64,000 nucleotides of DNA from assembly GCA_031771865.1 (NCBI GenBank), contig JASISA010000027.1, positions 3,038,001 through 3,102,000 on the forward strand, given 5' to 3'. This DNA is from Nothophaeocryptopus gaeumannii (lineage: Eukaryota; Ascomycota; Dothideomycetes; Mycosphaerellales; Mycosphaerellaceae). This document shows, in pieces, positions 1 to 10,623 of the stretch (position 1 is its first letter; every line of letters starts with the position of its first letter). The translations under genes were made by a program, and so were the position numbers. The notes under the pieces are model-generated. The model searched no databases. It was not told where the DNA came from and saw nothing but the letters and a program-made list of their open reading frames with translations.

Positions 1-1628
1 CGACAGGATCAGGAAAGACACTTGCGTTTGGGATCCCAATCCTGGAGAGGATTCTGGAAACAGCCTTGAGCTCGAAGGGACCTCGCACGAAGTCGCCTCC
101 TCTGGCATTGATTATGTCACCCACTCGAGAATTGGCACATCAACTGGAAGGTCACCTTAGGTCTCTATTCAATGGGTGCTTAGAGGTGCGACCATCCATT
201 GCGACCTTGACCGGAGGGCTGTCATTGCAAAAGCAACAGCGGCTACTGAAAGACGCAGATGTTGTGATCGGTACCCCCGGGCGGCTGTGGGAAATCATCA
301 GCGAAGGTCGGGGGGTTGCTGCGATGCTCAAGCAGATATCCTTTCTTGTTATCGACGAAGCTGACCGACTGCTCAGCGAGGGTCACTTTAAGGAGATGGA
401 GGAAATCCTCAACACGCTCGATCGCCAAGATGATGAAAAGCCTGGCGACGGACCCGCGCCGTCCGCTCCAACTCAAGAGATCAACAGGCAGACATTGGTA
501 TTTTCCGCGACCTTTGATCAAGACTTACAAGGCAAACTCGTTGGCAAACCTAGCCGCAGGGATCATAGCACCAGCAACGAGCAATCACTGGAATACCTAC
601 TTTCTAAGCTCACATTTCGCGAAATAACGCCACAATTCGTGGACGTCAACCCAGTTCGGCAGCTCGCAGCCGGCCTGAAGGAAGGTCTCGTTGAGTGCGC
701 GGGGACGGAGAAGGATCTGTACCTCTATGCACTCATCTTGTTGTCCTCGGCGAAGAGGGCAATAGTGTTTACCAACTCCATAAGCGCCGTGCGACGTATA
801 ACGCCGCTTCTGCAAAACTTGAACGTCAATGCGTTGGCTCTGCACTCAGGCATGGCTCAGAAAGCTCGCTTACGGTCGATTGAGCGATTCGCTCGAAGCA
901 AAGATGGCCAGAAACCCAGCAGTGTGGTCTTGATCGCCACCGACGTGGCAGCTCGCGGATTGGACATACCGAACGTTGAATTGGTTGTGCATTATCATCT
1001 TCCCAGAGCCGCTGACACGTACGTGCATCGATCCGGCAGAACCGCGCGTGCAAACCAACAAGGCTCCTCGGTGCTCATTTGCGGCCCAGAAGAAGTAGCA
1101 GGTGTACGCAGACTGGTTGCCAAAGTTCACGCGCAGTCAGCAGCAGCAGATGAAAATGCTTCTGATGCGGCAAAGCAAGGTTATTTCATCCGCACCCTCG
1201 ACATGGACCGCCGCATTGTTTCCCGGCTCAAAGAGAGGCTGACGCTGGGCAAAAAGCTCGCAGATGCCACTATTGCAAAGGAGAAGCAGCACAAAGAGGA
1301 TGACTTTATGCGTGCGGCAGCCGAGGAGCTTGGAGTAGAGTACGACAGCGAAGAGTTTGAAAAGCAGGCCCCTGGTAGGCATGGTCGTGGGAGTGGACGA
1401 AAGAAGAAGGAGCGCGATGCAAGAGGCGTAAGCAAGGCTGAACTCGATGCAATGAAGGCGGAGCTCAAGGCGTTACTCAATCAACGTGTCAACGTAGGGG
1501 TAAGTGAGCGCTATATCACATCCGGCGGCGTTGATGTAGATGAGCTCTTACGCCAACAAGATGCTGGCGCTGACAAGACTGGCGAGTTCCTCGGGAGCGT
1601 GGGTCATCTTGGATTGGAAGATCTTTGA
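1..1628 (+). CDS. MAK5: ATP-dependent RNA helicase MAK5 (DDX24 type), 5' truncated
   Basis: C-terminal part of a nucleolar DEAD-box helicase for 60S ribosomal subunit assembly. The frame is open from the window edge (first full codon at position 3), so the N-terminus and Q motif lie outside. Motifs in order: GSGKT (Walker A, positions 12-26), PTRELA, TPGR, DEAD within VIDEADR, SAT, ARGLD and HRSGRTAR. The stretch between SAT and the second RecA lobe (SLEYLLSKLTFRE, then FVDVNP and GLVECAGTEKDLYLY) is typical of MAK5/DDX24 rather than other DEAD-box proteins. The C-terminal tail is Lys/Glu-rich, as is usual in the family. No intron is seen. The stop lies 3 bp from the convergent stop of the BCKDHA gene. 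Confidence 0.9.
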   Translation, partial: TGSGKTLAFGIPILERILETALSSKGPRTKSPPLALIMSPTRELAHQLEGHLRSLFNGCLEVRPSIATLTGGLSLQKQQRLLKDADVVIGTPGRLWEIISEGRGVAAMLKQISFLVIDEADRLLSEGHFKEMEEILNTLDRQDDEKPGDGPAPSAPTQEINRQTLVFSATFDQDLQGKLVGKPSRRDHSTSNEQSLEYLLSKLTFREITPQFVDVNPVRQLAAGLKEGLVECAGTEKDLYLYALILLSSAKRAIVFTNSISAVRRITPLLQNLNVNALALHSGMAQKARLRSIERFARSKDGQKPSSVVLIATDVAARGLDIPNVELVVHYHLPRAADTYVHRSGRTARANQQGSSVLICGPEEVAGVRRLVAKVHAQSAAADENASDAAKQGYFIRTLDMDRRIVSRLKERLTLGKKLADATIAKEKQHKEDDFMRAAAEELGVEYDSEEFEKQAPGRHGRGSGRKKKERDARGVSKAELDAMKAELKALLNQRVNVGVSERYITSGGVDVDELLRQQDAGADKTGEFLGSVGHLGLEDL

Positions 1629-1631
1629 ACG

Positions 1632-3103
1632 CTACTTGGAGTCCAGTGTCAATCCATCCAGACCGCCGTCGAATTCAGAAACGTCGTATTCATTGGGATA
1701 CTTCTCGATGATCCTGCGCAAATGCGCCATTTGCTCTCTCTGTTCTTCCGTCGGTTCCGCATACACGTGGCTCATCAGGCCGCTGAGGGGGGGCCTCTTT
1801 TCCTTCTCGGCCTTCCGGTACGCAGCTAAGATATTCTTTCGAGTATCTGCGCGCAATTCTTTCTCTTCGTTCTCGTCCCAGATACCTTTACTCTCCATCC
1901 ACTTCCGGAGGCGGGTAATGGGGTTGTCTCTTCGCTTCCAGTCCTCAACCTCCACCTTGGCGCGATAGGCGAAAGAGTCATCTGACGTGCTGTGGTGGGA
2001 AACGCGATAGCTCATGGCTTCAATAAGGACCGGTCGACATTCACCCTCTAACGCCAGCGCACGAGCTCGCTTTGTAACCTCACGGACTGCCAGAATGTCA
2101 TTGCCATCGACACGGACAGTGTCAATACCGTAGCCCACGCCGCGAGAAGCTATACCGTCGCCCCTGTACTGCTCCAGGGTAGGCGTGCTAATCGCATATC
2201 CATTGTTCCTGCATATGAACAACGCGGGACAGGCCCTTGTCGCTGCAATGTTGAGTGCCGCATGAAAGTCTCCCTCGGAAGCAGCGCCTTCTCCAAAGTA
2301 GCAAGCGGCGACTAAAGGCGCATCTGTGGGGTTGTGTTTATTCCGCATCTTCAACGCATACGCCGCCCCCGAAGCATGTGGTATTTGCGTTGCAAGCGGG
2401 CTGCTGATGGTATGCACATTGAACTTCTTGCTACCGTAATGCACTGGCATGTTCCTCGCCAGACCAGTATCGTCTTTGGTCGCAAAGAGCTGTGCCATGA
2501 AGTCGTCCAGGGTGAAGCCACGATACTGGAAGATGCCCGTCTCTCTATATTGGGCGAATATGGGGTCGGCAGCATTCAATGCGCTTGCACTGCCGACTGC
2601 AATGCCTTCCTCACCGGCTGAGACCATGTAGAAACTAATGCGGCCCTGACGCTGTGCATCAAACATGATCAGATCCATGATGGAGACGCTGACCATGTCC
2701 TTGTATAGCTTTACGACCTCTTCATCGCTCAGGTCTGTCGGCTCCCGCTCGCTGTCCAGGACTCGGCCCTCCTGGTCCAGCACGCGAAAGGTCGGCATGG
2801 CATCATCCTCTGTTGCACGGGCGAAAGCGAGCGACGTCGTGAAGCGGGAGTTGACAGCGCCGGGAAAGTGGACTCTGCACGGGCAATCGAGTCAGATAAC
2901 TACAACCCAAGCACCTCAGTAGCAGCCATAGCCCGACAATCGCACCTATCTGAACCTGGCCTCTGCGAAACCGAGTTCCATCTTCGCTGGCAATTGCCGG
3001 ATCGCAATAGTGCATAATGTCCTTCTGGTCCCTTGACACGCCTCCGCGCTGGGCGTAATGGCGAGGCTCGCTGAACGCATGCAGACACTGCTGATCGCTT
3101 CAT
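1632..3103 (-). CDS. 2-oxoisovalerate dehydrogenase E1 alpha subunit, mitochondrial (BCKDHA)
   Basis: Thiamine-diphosphate-dependent E1 alpha subunit of the branched-chain 2-oxoacid dehydrogenase complex (Val/Leu/Ile catabolism, mitochondrial matrix). Model on the minus strand: exon 1 3103..2946, intron 2945..2875 (GTGCG donor, CTGAC branch site, GTGCAG acceptor), exon 2 2874..1632; 466 aa. Exon 1 gives a Ser/Arg-rich presequence (MKRSAVSACVQRASPLRPAR), and exon 2 continues it with RFTTSLAFARA before the mature domain. Family signatures include RQGRISFYM, QYRE, the TPP-binding GEGAASEGD with RNNGYAIS, and the phosphorylation loop YRVSHHSTSDDS. Starting at the ATG at 2798 would give 388 aa with no targeting signal, so the spliced start is preferred. 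It is divergent from COQ5, another mitochondrial gene. Confidence 0.9.
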
Positions 3104-3149
3104 GGGTATGAATCTATGTGCGAGCGTCGAGAATGATGGAAGAGATGTA

Positions 3150-3198
3150 TAAGAGCATAATCCCCTAGGTGTCTATCTCTCAGTAATAGACGCTCTTA
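3150..3198. repeat. Nested inverted repeat in the BCKDHA/COQ5 promoter
   Basis: TAAGAGC (3150-3156) and GTCTAT (3171-3176) pair with the contiguous ATAGACGCTCTTA (3186-3198). The result is a two-part stem with a one-sided bulge. The function is unknown. Confidence 0.5.
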
Positions 3199-3272
3199 CA
3201 AGATCGCTTTCCATCGGCATAGGGAAATAGAGAAGCGCGTCTCCACGTCTCCGCAGTTCGGGTCAGACATCA

Positions 3273-3353
3273 CAGAGCCTCACCAACCAAAACGCAGAAC
3301 CTCGGGCCTGGGGAACGCTTGGTGAGGCTCTGCGGGCTGGTGAGGCTCTGCGG
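3273..3353. repeat. Inverted plus direct repeat (GGTGAGGCTCTG) in the promoter
   Basis: CAGAGCCTCACCAA (3273-3286) is the exact reverse complement of TTGGTGAGGCTCTG (3319-3332). The core GGTGAGGCTCTGCGG occurs again in direct orientation (3321-3335 and 3339-3353, 18-bp period). So three copies of one 12-mer lie within 81 bp of the shared promoter. It could be a regulator binding site cluster or a cruciform. Confidence 0.7.
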
Positions 3354-3500
3354 ACTCTATCTCCTGAAGGCTAGCGCACGCTTCTCGGTGCAGCCCGTTC
3401 CTGGCCTGGTCGATCTTCACGTCAGTGCAAGCGGCATCTTACTTTGCAGTGTGTACAGGTCAAGTACGTCCACTCGCCAGAATATGCGTCCTTCGTGAAC

Positions 3501-4521
3501 ATGGCATATCAGATTCCCCGTGCGGCAAAGCGCCTCCGACTCCCAGCGTCCAGGAGCTGGACATGTTCAGAATGCAGCAGGAGCTTCGCTACAACCGCAA
3601 GAAGACTACAGCCGCCTCCGCAGCAGCCCCAGGATGACAGAACCACGCACTTTGGCTTCCAGACCGTAGCAGAGGAGCTTAAAGCATCGCGAGGTGTGTA
3701 GATCATCGAGATGCAATTGAGGGAGGGCCTGCTGATCTTCCCTAGTCGGCGCCGTCTTCTCCTCCGTCGCGAGCACCTATGATACCATGAACGACCTCAT
3801 GTCTCTCGGTATTCATCGCATATGGAAAGACAGATTCGTGCGGAATCTCAATCCCGGCGTTCGCTACTCATCGTTACACAGAGAGCAAAGGGGTCAAAAA
3901 ATCCTGGACATTGCAGGTGGGAGCGGCGACATTGCGATTCGCATGCTTGATCATGCCACGAATGTCAATGGAGACAACGAGACGCGGGTCACGATATCTG
4001 ATATAAACCCTGACATGCTGCACGAAGGCCGCAAACGTCTATCGGCGACGCCGTACCAAACCGCTGGGCGCGTGGAGTACCTTGAGGCGAATGCCGAAGA
4101 CTTGAACAGCATAGAGAGCAACAGTATCGATCTCTACACAGTGGCTTTTGGGATCAGAAACTTCACGCACAAGGACAAGGCACTCAGAGAAGCTTTCCGT
4201 GTGTTGAAGCCCGGAGGCGTGTTCGCATGCCTCGAATTCGCCCCTCAATTATCCAATCCGCTGCTCAATGGCATCTACAAGAGGTGGTCATTCAGCGCAA
4301 TTCCGCTCATCGGGCAGCTCGTGGCAGCAGACAGAGACAGCTACCAATATCTGGTGGAGAGTATCGAGCGATTCCCTGGGCAGCTGGAGTGGGCAAAGAT
4401 GATCCAGGATGCTGGCTTCTTGGTGCCGGGACAGGAGAGCGATGGAACGATAACTGAAGGTGGGTGGGAGGATCTCAGCATGGGAATCGCAGCCATACAC
4501 AAGGGCGTGAAGCCTTTGTAA
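3501..4521 (+). CDS. COQ5: 2-methoxy-6-polyprenyl-1,4-benzoquinol methylase, mitochondrial (COQ5)
   Basis: UbiE-type SAM-dependent C-methyltransferase of ubiquinone synthesis, acting in the CoQ complex at the inner mitochondrial membrane. Model: exon 1 3501..3693, intron 3694..3745 (52 nt), exon 2 3746..4521; 322 aa. Exon 1 encodes a targeting presequence (MAYQIPRAAKRLRLPASRSW) and the conserved THFGFQTV..EELKAS. The splice restores the hallmark VGAVFSSVASTYDTMNDLMS. Starting at the ATG at 3787 would lose this block and the presequence. Further signatures are ILDIAGGSGDIA (SAM motif I), EANAEDL, FGIRNF and LKPGG with CLEF. Length fits the family (yeast about 307 aa). Confidence 0.93.
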
Positions 4522-5145
4522 GAGCAGGGATTCCCTGTGCCAGGGGGGGCAAGAGACCAGCCTGTGAGGGCAAAAGAGTTCAGACAAATAATTTCGATAG
4601 GCCAATGTCCCCATACCACCCTGTATCGTACTGCCGCCAGACAAGGTAGCAGCCAAGAGTGCAGTTCAGCATAGCGAGAGCGGAGGACGTGCTCGTTCAA
4701 AGTTTGTGTGGTCCGAGCGGCAATTGTCCGCCGAGAGGACGCGTAGGAAACTTAAACCACGCCATTGACCTGCCACGACAGCAATGTAGCTGTACGTGAA
4801 TCTCGAGCTCCTGTTCATCCCATGCGTCGTCCCTGCTCAGCAATGATGGCGGTCGGGGAAGTCGTAGCGCCGTGCTCGGATTGATCCAAGAGAAGCGTCG
4901 GCGCAGGCGCGCTAATAAGAATTGCGGGGTTGGCGGGTCGCCCAATAATCCCACCGGTTTATGGGCAAGCGACGAGAGTGTGGGCACAGGACACAACTGT
5001 GAACCTAGCGACGACCGCCTCGGACTGCAGTACCAGCCTTGTCTTGCCTTGCCTTGCCCAGGTGGGTGAGCGCTCAGGAAAATACACCCGACAGAGTGCA
5101 GGTGGTGTGCGGCACATGTAGTCGCAGAGGACGCAACACACACGA
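4522..5145. other. Intergenic: COQ5 3' end to transcription factor 5' region
   Basis: No convincing gene. A 205-codon minus-strand frame (4697-5314) is His/Pro/Arg-rich low complexity and runs into coding exon 1 and intron 1 of the next gene, so it is not called. A CCAAT sequence (4942-4946) lies about 200 bp before the transcription factor start. A CTTGC pentamer is repeated about three times at 5042-5058. Confidence 0.5.
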
Positions 5146-8100
5146 ATGGCGCCGCGTTCGCGGACAGGCTGGTGAGTAACACATACCCCCTTGAGCACCT
5201 CGCTCGTCGCGCCCGCGCTCCCTCGCCCTTGTCGCCTTCGTGGTGATGGTGGTGGTGATAAGGTAGTGTCGGCGGCGGCGGTGGCGGGGGTCGCAGAGCT
5301 GGGCCTCCTTGCACCTTGCACGTTTCTCGGAAGACCTACCAGACTTACACTCATCGCAGCTTGACCTGCCGCCAGCGAAAGGTCAGTCCCGACAGTCCCT
5401 ACCTTCATGTCACTACTGCAGTCGGCATTCCCACCTGCAGGCTCCAGCTGGCCGCCGTCGCGGTGGCAGGAGGCAGCGTCAACGATGCCATGATGTGCAT
5501 GACTGAACCGACTCTCTTTAGCTCAAATGCGACGAGGCTCGCCCTCTGTGTGGCCAATGCGTCAAGGCGAATCGCGAGTGCGTGCCCTCGAGCGGCATCA
5601 CGTTCCGCCATCAGCAGAACCCGTCGATGAATGGTGGCGACAACATTGAGAGCCTCAAGAGCTTTTACGGCTACAAGGAGACGTTCAGCAAGAGCACCAC
5701 CTGGATCGACATCCCCAAGGAATTGACCTTTGTCCATACCAATAACCCCTACGAGGATGAGGACGAGGGCGATGGCAATCAACATGGCAGCGACGGTGCA
5801 CTGCCGGGCCAGACGCCATTGGACGACGTGTCGCGGAACCGCGATTTGCACCTAAGCCCGGCGTCCTTCCCGGCGTATGCCACTCACGGGCTCGAGGCAT
5901 TGAGTGCGGTCGCCAGCCAAGATCAGTACAGCTACGCGCCTTCCGTATCCCAGCACGAGCGCAATGCCTCCCTGCAATCCCAGTCTGACGCCACCTCTCC
6001 GCAGCATCACATTGCATCTCCGCAGCAGGTGGCTAGCAGCCAAAACTTGAACCTGGACTTCATTCTCAATCCGGCCTCGACGCTGTCTCCCACCGAGGGC
6101 AACATTGACCCCCGCCTGCACCCTCAGTCGCCTACCGTCCAATCTTCCCTGCCCTCTGCCTTACATGTACGAGCCCAATCGTTTCCGTCTGTCGGCGGAC
6201 GAACGAGCTTACTCTCGAAAGGATCATCGCCTCAATACCGCACCGTGATTGAAGACCCTGAGCTGTCATTCTTACTCCGAGATGCGCGAAATCACTCGCT
6301 CTGCTGGGTGAGTGCTCTCCCAAATTGAGATGGCGTCCAACACACTCGCTAACCACTCGGCCATTTGTAGATGGATCTCTATGATCTAGACCTCTTCTTT
6401 GCGGCCAAAGTGCCAGTTCTGGCTGTAAGAAACCAAAGGCTAAGAAGCTACCTGATGTCAGAGATGCGCTGACATACTTTCCAGGTGGAATGTCCCCTGC
6501 TCCTCTACTCATGTGCGAGTCTCTCCGCCAAAAGCCTTGCGAGGGTCCAAGGCAGGCGACCGGTCATGGACGGCCAGGTCTCACAGTCCCGGCAAAGCAG
6601 AATGGAGTTCTGGCCAGGGCCCCCAATGGACACGGAAGCATGGATGAGAAAGGGGAGAGAATATTACGATATCGCAGTATCGCTCTTGCGTCAGGCCCTA
6701 GCCGGCGTATCGAGGCCGCCAACATCTTCAGATGCTGGGCCTGCCGCATTGCAAGGGATGCCGCTGCCAACGACGGACTCCGATGAGCTAGTAGCTACGA
6801 CTGCGATCTTGTGCGTCTATGAATTTCTCGATGCATCTGGTTCCGAGTGGTCGAACCATTTAGATGGCGCTAAGACTCTTTTCGACATTGCTAAAGATCA
6901 GGCTGTGCTGCCCACGCTTCCACCGTCACCCGTTTCCATCGCGGTGCAGGTTACACAAAGTTTAGCGAGCCAATCGGACGATATCCCATCGATTCCCAGA
7001 GGACTATCTCAAGGAAGGCGAGCAGTCTTTTGGTAGGGAATCACAGCGTGCAAGTTGGATCGTGTCTCAACGGTGACTGACTTTTCATTCTTTGCTTCAC
7101 AGGAACTTCGCGCGTCAGGATATGCTGGCAGCGGTCATAGAACATAAACCTACACGCTTAGACACAGGCGACTTGAGCATGTGGCAAAGCGCTGGACTCA
7201 AGCTCACTGCAGACGGTTCTGTGTCGCCATCGAATCCACAGCATCCGGGTTATCTGCCTGAAGGGGCTATGGCGTCTGATGTGTGTTCTCCAACTCAAAC
7301 AAAAGGGAAGACTATCTGCTGACTCCGTGTAGATGATCTCGAACGCGTTGGTCTGGCTCGTCATGAAACTTGTGAACTTCATTGCTGCTGGAGATGAAGT
7401 GCCAGATAATATCTCGCCTCTCGGGCTTGGCGTCCGGCAAAGGGAGTTACTGGAGTATTGGGAGTCTCTGGACAAGCAGTTTACAACCTGGCATGATGGC
7501 CTTCCTGACGACTTTCGAGCTACTGCTGTTAGGGCATCTGGACCGCAATGGGATTTTGAGGTCTGGTTTCCACGCCCAGTGAGTCAAAGAGGTCGCTAAG
7601 ACGATTTGTCGGGCTTCATCTGCTAACGATCAAGCAGATGTGCGCAAGCACTATGCAATGGTACAATTTCGCCTGCATACAGCTTCTGCACAATAAGCCG
7701 CACCTTAGCACCGCCACACCCGCATCACATGGCAGCATTCTTGGCCCTGCGGCCCCTCGCACGTCCCTGGCTACACGTTACATGAGCTACACAACCATTC
7801 TTCAGCGATCTCGATTACACGTAAGCACCAAAGGCCGGAAGGCCTCCAATATCTGAGGCACACGCTGACCTTCCACCCTTTGCTTTGTAGGCACAGGAGA
7901 TAGTTGCGATTTCGAATGGGCGAGCAGATGAGGGAACACGCATTCATAGTGTTCAGCCACTCTTTACGTGAGTACGCTCTCGAATGGAAGGTATTATTCG
8001 CGTACGTGCTGATTCTGACTGATGGCCAAAGTGCTGGTCTGGTTCTCGGCAACGGAGAAAACACAGTGGAAGGCGGCCAGACAAGCCCAGAAGTTGATCC

Positions 8101-8300
8101 GTGGCGCCGGGTAGTACTAAGCCTACTCCGAGGCATCGAAAAGGACATGGGATCGGTAAGCTATCGAAGACTGAAGCAGACCAGGAGATTGAAATATGCA
8201 CTGACAGTCTCCTCCTATGCAGGCAAGCGAGTACAGAGTACAAAGTCTGCTCGAGTTTTGGCGCCTTCCACCAGATTGGCCTGGAACGCCTCCCGATTGA
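5146..8300 (+). CDS. Zn(II)2Cys6 fungal-specific transcription factor
   Basis: Predicted nuclear DNA-binding regulator; target genes unknown. Spliced model (773 aa, 11 exons): 5146-5171, 5360-5381, 5522-6307, 6371-6424, 6485-7032, 7103-7280, 7333-7578, 7638-7820, 7891-7967, 8032-8155, 8223-8300. All introns are GT..AG and the frame closes. Residues 9-36 form a complete C6 cluster (Cys 9, 12, 19, 26, 29, 36) only after joining exons 1-3: RSRTGC, then LTCRQRK, then LKCDEARPLCGQC. A Gln/Ser/Pro-rich linker follows. The C-terminal two-thirds (MDLYDLDLFFAAKVP, VFWNFARQDMLAA, LETWEYW-like and WYNFACIQLL segments) resembles the fungal-specific transcription factor domain, probably the Fungal_trans_2 type. 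Intron density is unusually high for the window. No target cluster is evident nearby. Confidence 0.82.
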
Positions 8301-10623
8301 AATTTGAACATTTCTGCTGTGCGTTCAAAGCGATACATGGTGTAAGCTCTGAATGAAAATGGTTTGTCAGTCCTGCTGAGTGATAAGTCAATCATCCTCT
8401 GGCGACTACTTTACCACGAAAGCAATCCCTGCTTGAGCCCCAGAGAAATTGTACAGCTTTGCAGACACGGCAGAGACGGTGGGAAATACTCCCCATGCGA
8501 GTGCTGATGCACGATCCATCGAAGAGCTGAGATGACCTTGCTTGATTCTCTGGTTGCATCTGCACGTATAACGAAGCTGCGACCGTGCGAGGAGCTGAAT
8601 CGCGTGTCCGCTAGAGATCTGGAAAATTTGATGCGAGGACTGTCGAGAGGGATTCTATGAACGGATGTAAAAAGCCGCTTCGGATGCGACAGGCCTGAAA
8701 ATGTGCCTTGGTGACCTGGTACCGAGCTGTCTCGGGCACAGATTTGTACATAGCGGCACCCTTCAAGTTGATGGCTCTGTTGCAGAGATAGATGCAGAGA
8801 CCGATCGCGGCCGAATTATGCATATCGAAGATTATCACGAGAATCTCCGAAACGATTCATGAGCCGACTCGCCGTCAATGCGGTGCGTTGCCGTGGGTGC
8901 TGCTGCTGCTGTGGCTGAAGCCTGCTCGGCCTCGGAGGTCAAGGTTTCGGGGAGCCGTTCGTGCAGTCTCTTACCACATCCGATCGTTAGCGTTGCCGCG
9001 CATTCAATTGGTACATCTTAGACGAGAGCATAGTTTCCCTACAGAAGCGCTCTAATGCCCTGCAAAAGAGGCGTTTCGAGCCTGGCTTGTCGGTATTCTA
9101 TGGTACAATACCTTGAAAACAAGCCTGTTATCGCATGAACGCGAGCGCTATCGATCAACTACAGAAACAGACTGTACTCGCATGTCAGCCCGCTTCAGTC
9201 TCTCCCATCGTATGGTGGTAACAATGCGAAAGCTGTTCGACGACTTGCAAAACCACACTTCATAGCAGTAGTGACGGCTGGAATGAGGCTTTTCAACGCT
9301 ATGCTGTCCAAGCAAGCTGTGTCCGATCTAGCTGCTGACAAAACAGTCGGCTACTGATGAGATGAGGTGATTGTCCTCGCCCTCGTCCTCTTGTGACTCG
9401 GCCTTGCATGAAGATGCAGTTTTCGGATGCTTAGCGTCGGCGGTGGGACGGAAAACGACCTTGTGTCAATCGTGCCAAACCAGAGCTTGCAGGCGCCGTG
9501 CAGTAGCGCTCAACTCTGCTGATGGCTTGTTTGATTCGTGAACTTCATGACTTGATGGGGCTGGCGGCTGGGGATTCGAGAGAAAAAGTTGGAACATGTG
9601 CTACCGGGCCGTTGGTTGCAACGCTTGGCCCGTTTCTCGTTTTCCCACATCAACTGGGCACGTTACAACGTCCGCCTTCCGTGGACGTTCCGCCAGAGCC
9701 CAGCGAAGATGACGAATGTGACAAGCTGCCATGGACGACATTTTCGACCATGATAACACAGCAACAAGGCTCGTCTCGACGCTGACACTGTCCGGTAAGA
9801 CGCAGCATGTCTTGGAGATGGTGGTGGCCACTCAGCTGTGGCTTTTGGCGCCATAGGGTCTCGGCGGTGTGCGCGGAAGAAGACTGCCTTTGTAATACAG
9901 ACAACAGGCTGATGGAGACGCAGCCAGCGAGCGAGCAGACCGTACTAGTCGACAGCCGTGCGTAGGTGGGAGTGTAGCTCCTAGCGAGACGAAGAAGATG
10001 CCGGCCTAGCCGCGGTGTCACCCTCCCTCACGATCCAATATGTGAGGTGGACTGAGTGCATCCCTCGGGTGCCTCGACGATCCTTGGCTTGCTTGCCATG
10101 CACCCGACTTGTCCTACACCTCGCTCCTCTTTCCACATCGGGACCCGAGAGACCCAATATTGCGCGACAGATGATGCGCATCACCACCGCTGTGTCCAAT
10201 TTTAGCTTCTCGCTGCTTCCAGCCGTCGCTTCCTGATTATCCATACTCGTCGCCTGCATGGCCGCCATACGCTTGCTGGACTGGACTGGACCGGATTGAT
10301 CAGTTCTCAATGTTGACGACTCCGTGGCCCGGACGATCCAGAGGGCCCAGAGGACCAGGCCACACGCGACATGACAGCCGCAAACGAGGCAGGTCCTGGT
10401 CTTTGTGTTGGTATAAAGACGGCTGGCCGACCCGGTGATGGTGTGAGGCCTCCGCTGTTCACGTTTGCACTGCATCTCTGAGCCGGTTGTGATCTCGTTC
10501 TAACGCATCGTTCAACGTTGCAGCAACCTCATCATCGATTCATTCGTTCTTACATCGCTCTTTCCCAACTAGTACCTTGCTATTCCATCTCATCCTCGCA
10601 CGTACTCCGCTCCTGCTCCGAAC
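8301..10623. other. Gene-free interval of 2.3 kb
   Basis: Only short frames without recognisable protein character occur here, on both strands (longest 164 codons, minus, 9981-10475, overlapping the promoter of the next gene). No tRNA-like B box or repeat family was recognised. The right end holds the promoter of the secreted NTF2-like protein. Confidence 0.5.
10412..10418 (+). promoter_or_regulatory. Candidate TATA box of the secreted NTF2-like gene
   Basis: TATAAAG lies 206 bp before the ATG, followed by a pyrimidine-rich leader (10555-10620). This is typical of strongly regulated secreted-protein genes in ascomycetes. It rests on motif and position only. Confidence 0.45.

Larger units (their letters stand above)
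3104..3500. promoter_or_regulatory. Shared divergent promoter of BCKDHA and COQ5
   Basis: This 397-bp interval separates the start codons of two divergent nuclear genes for mitochondrial proteins. It contains two repeat structures, listed separately. There is no ORF of note apart from the in-frame extension of COQ5 exon 1. Its role as a bidirectional promoter is inferred from position only. Confidence 0.55.

Noticed and set aside
4697..5314. 205-codon minus-strand frame between COQ5 and the transcription factor
   Set aside because: Low-complexity Pro/His/Arg-rich sequence overlapping the first coding exon and intron 1 of the Zn2Cys6 gene; no domain character.
5360..5381. Degenerate Zn2Cys6 domain with Ser in place of the first Cys
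   Set aside because: The apparent loss disappears when the intron 5172-5359 is recognised; the Cys codon is split across the splice.
9981..10475. 164-codon minus-strand frame upstream of the NTF2-like gene
   Set aside because: Covers the TATA-containing promoter of the next gene and has no recognisable protein features.
8301..10623. tRNA, dispersed 5S rRNA or CRISPR array in the empty intervals
   Set aside because: No B-box-like GGTTCGAATCC, no 5S-like sequence and no regularly spaced repeat were seen by eye; a covariance-model scan would be needed to exclude divergent RNAs.
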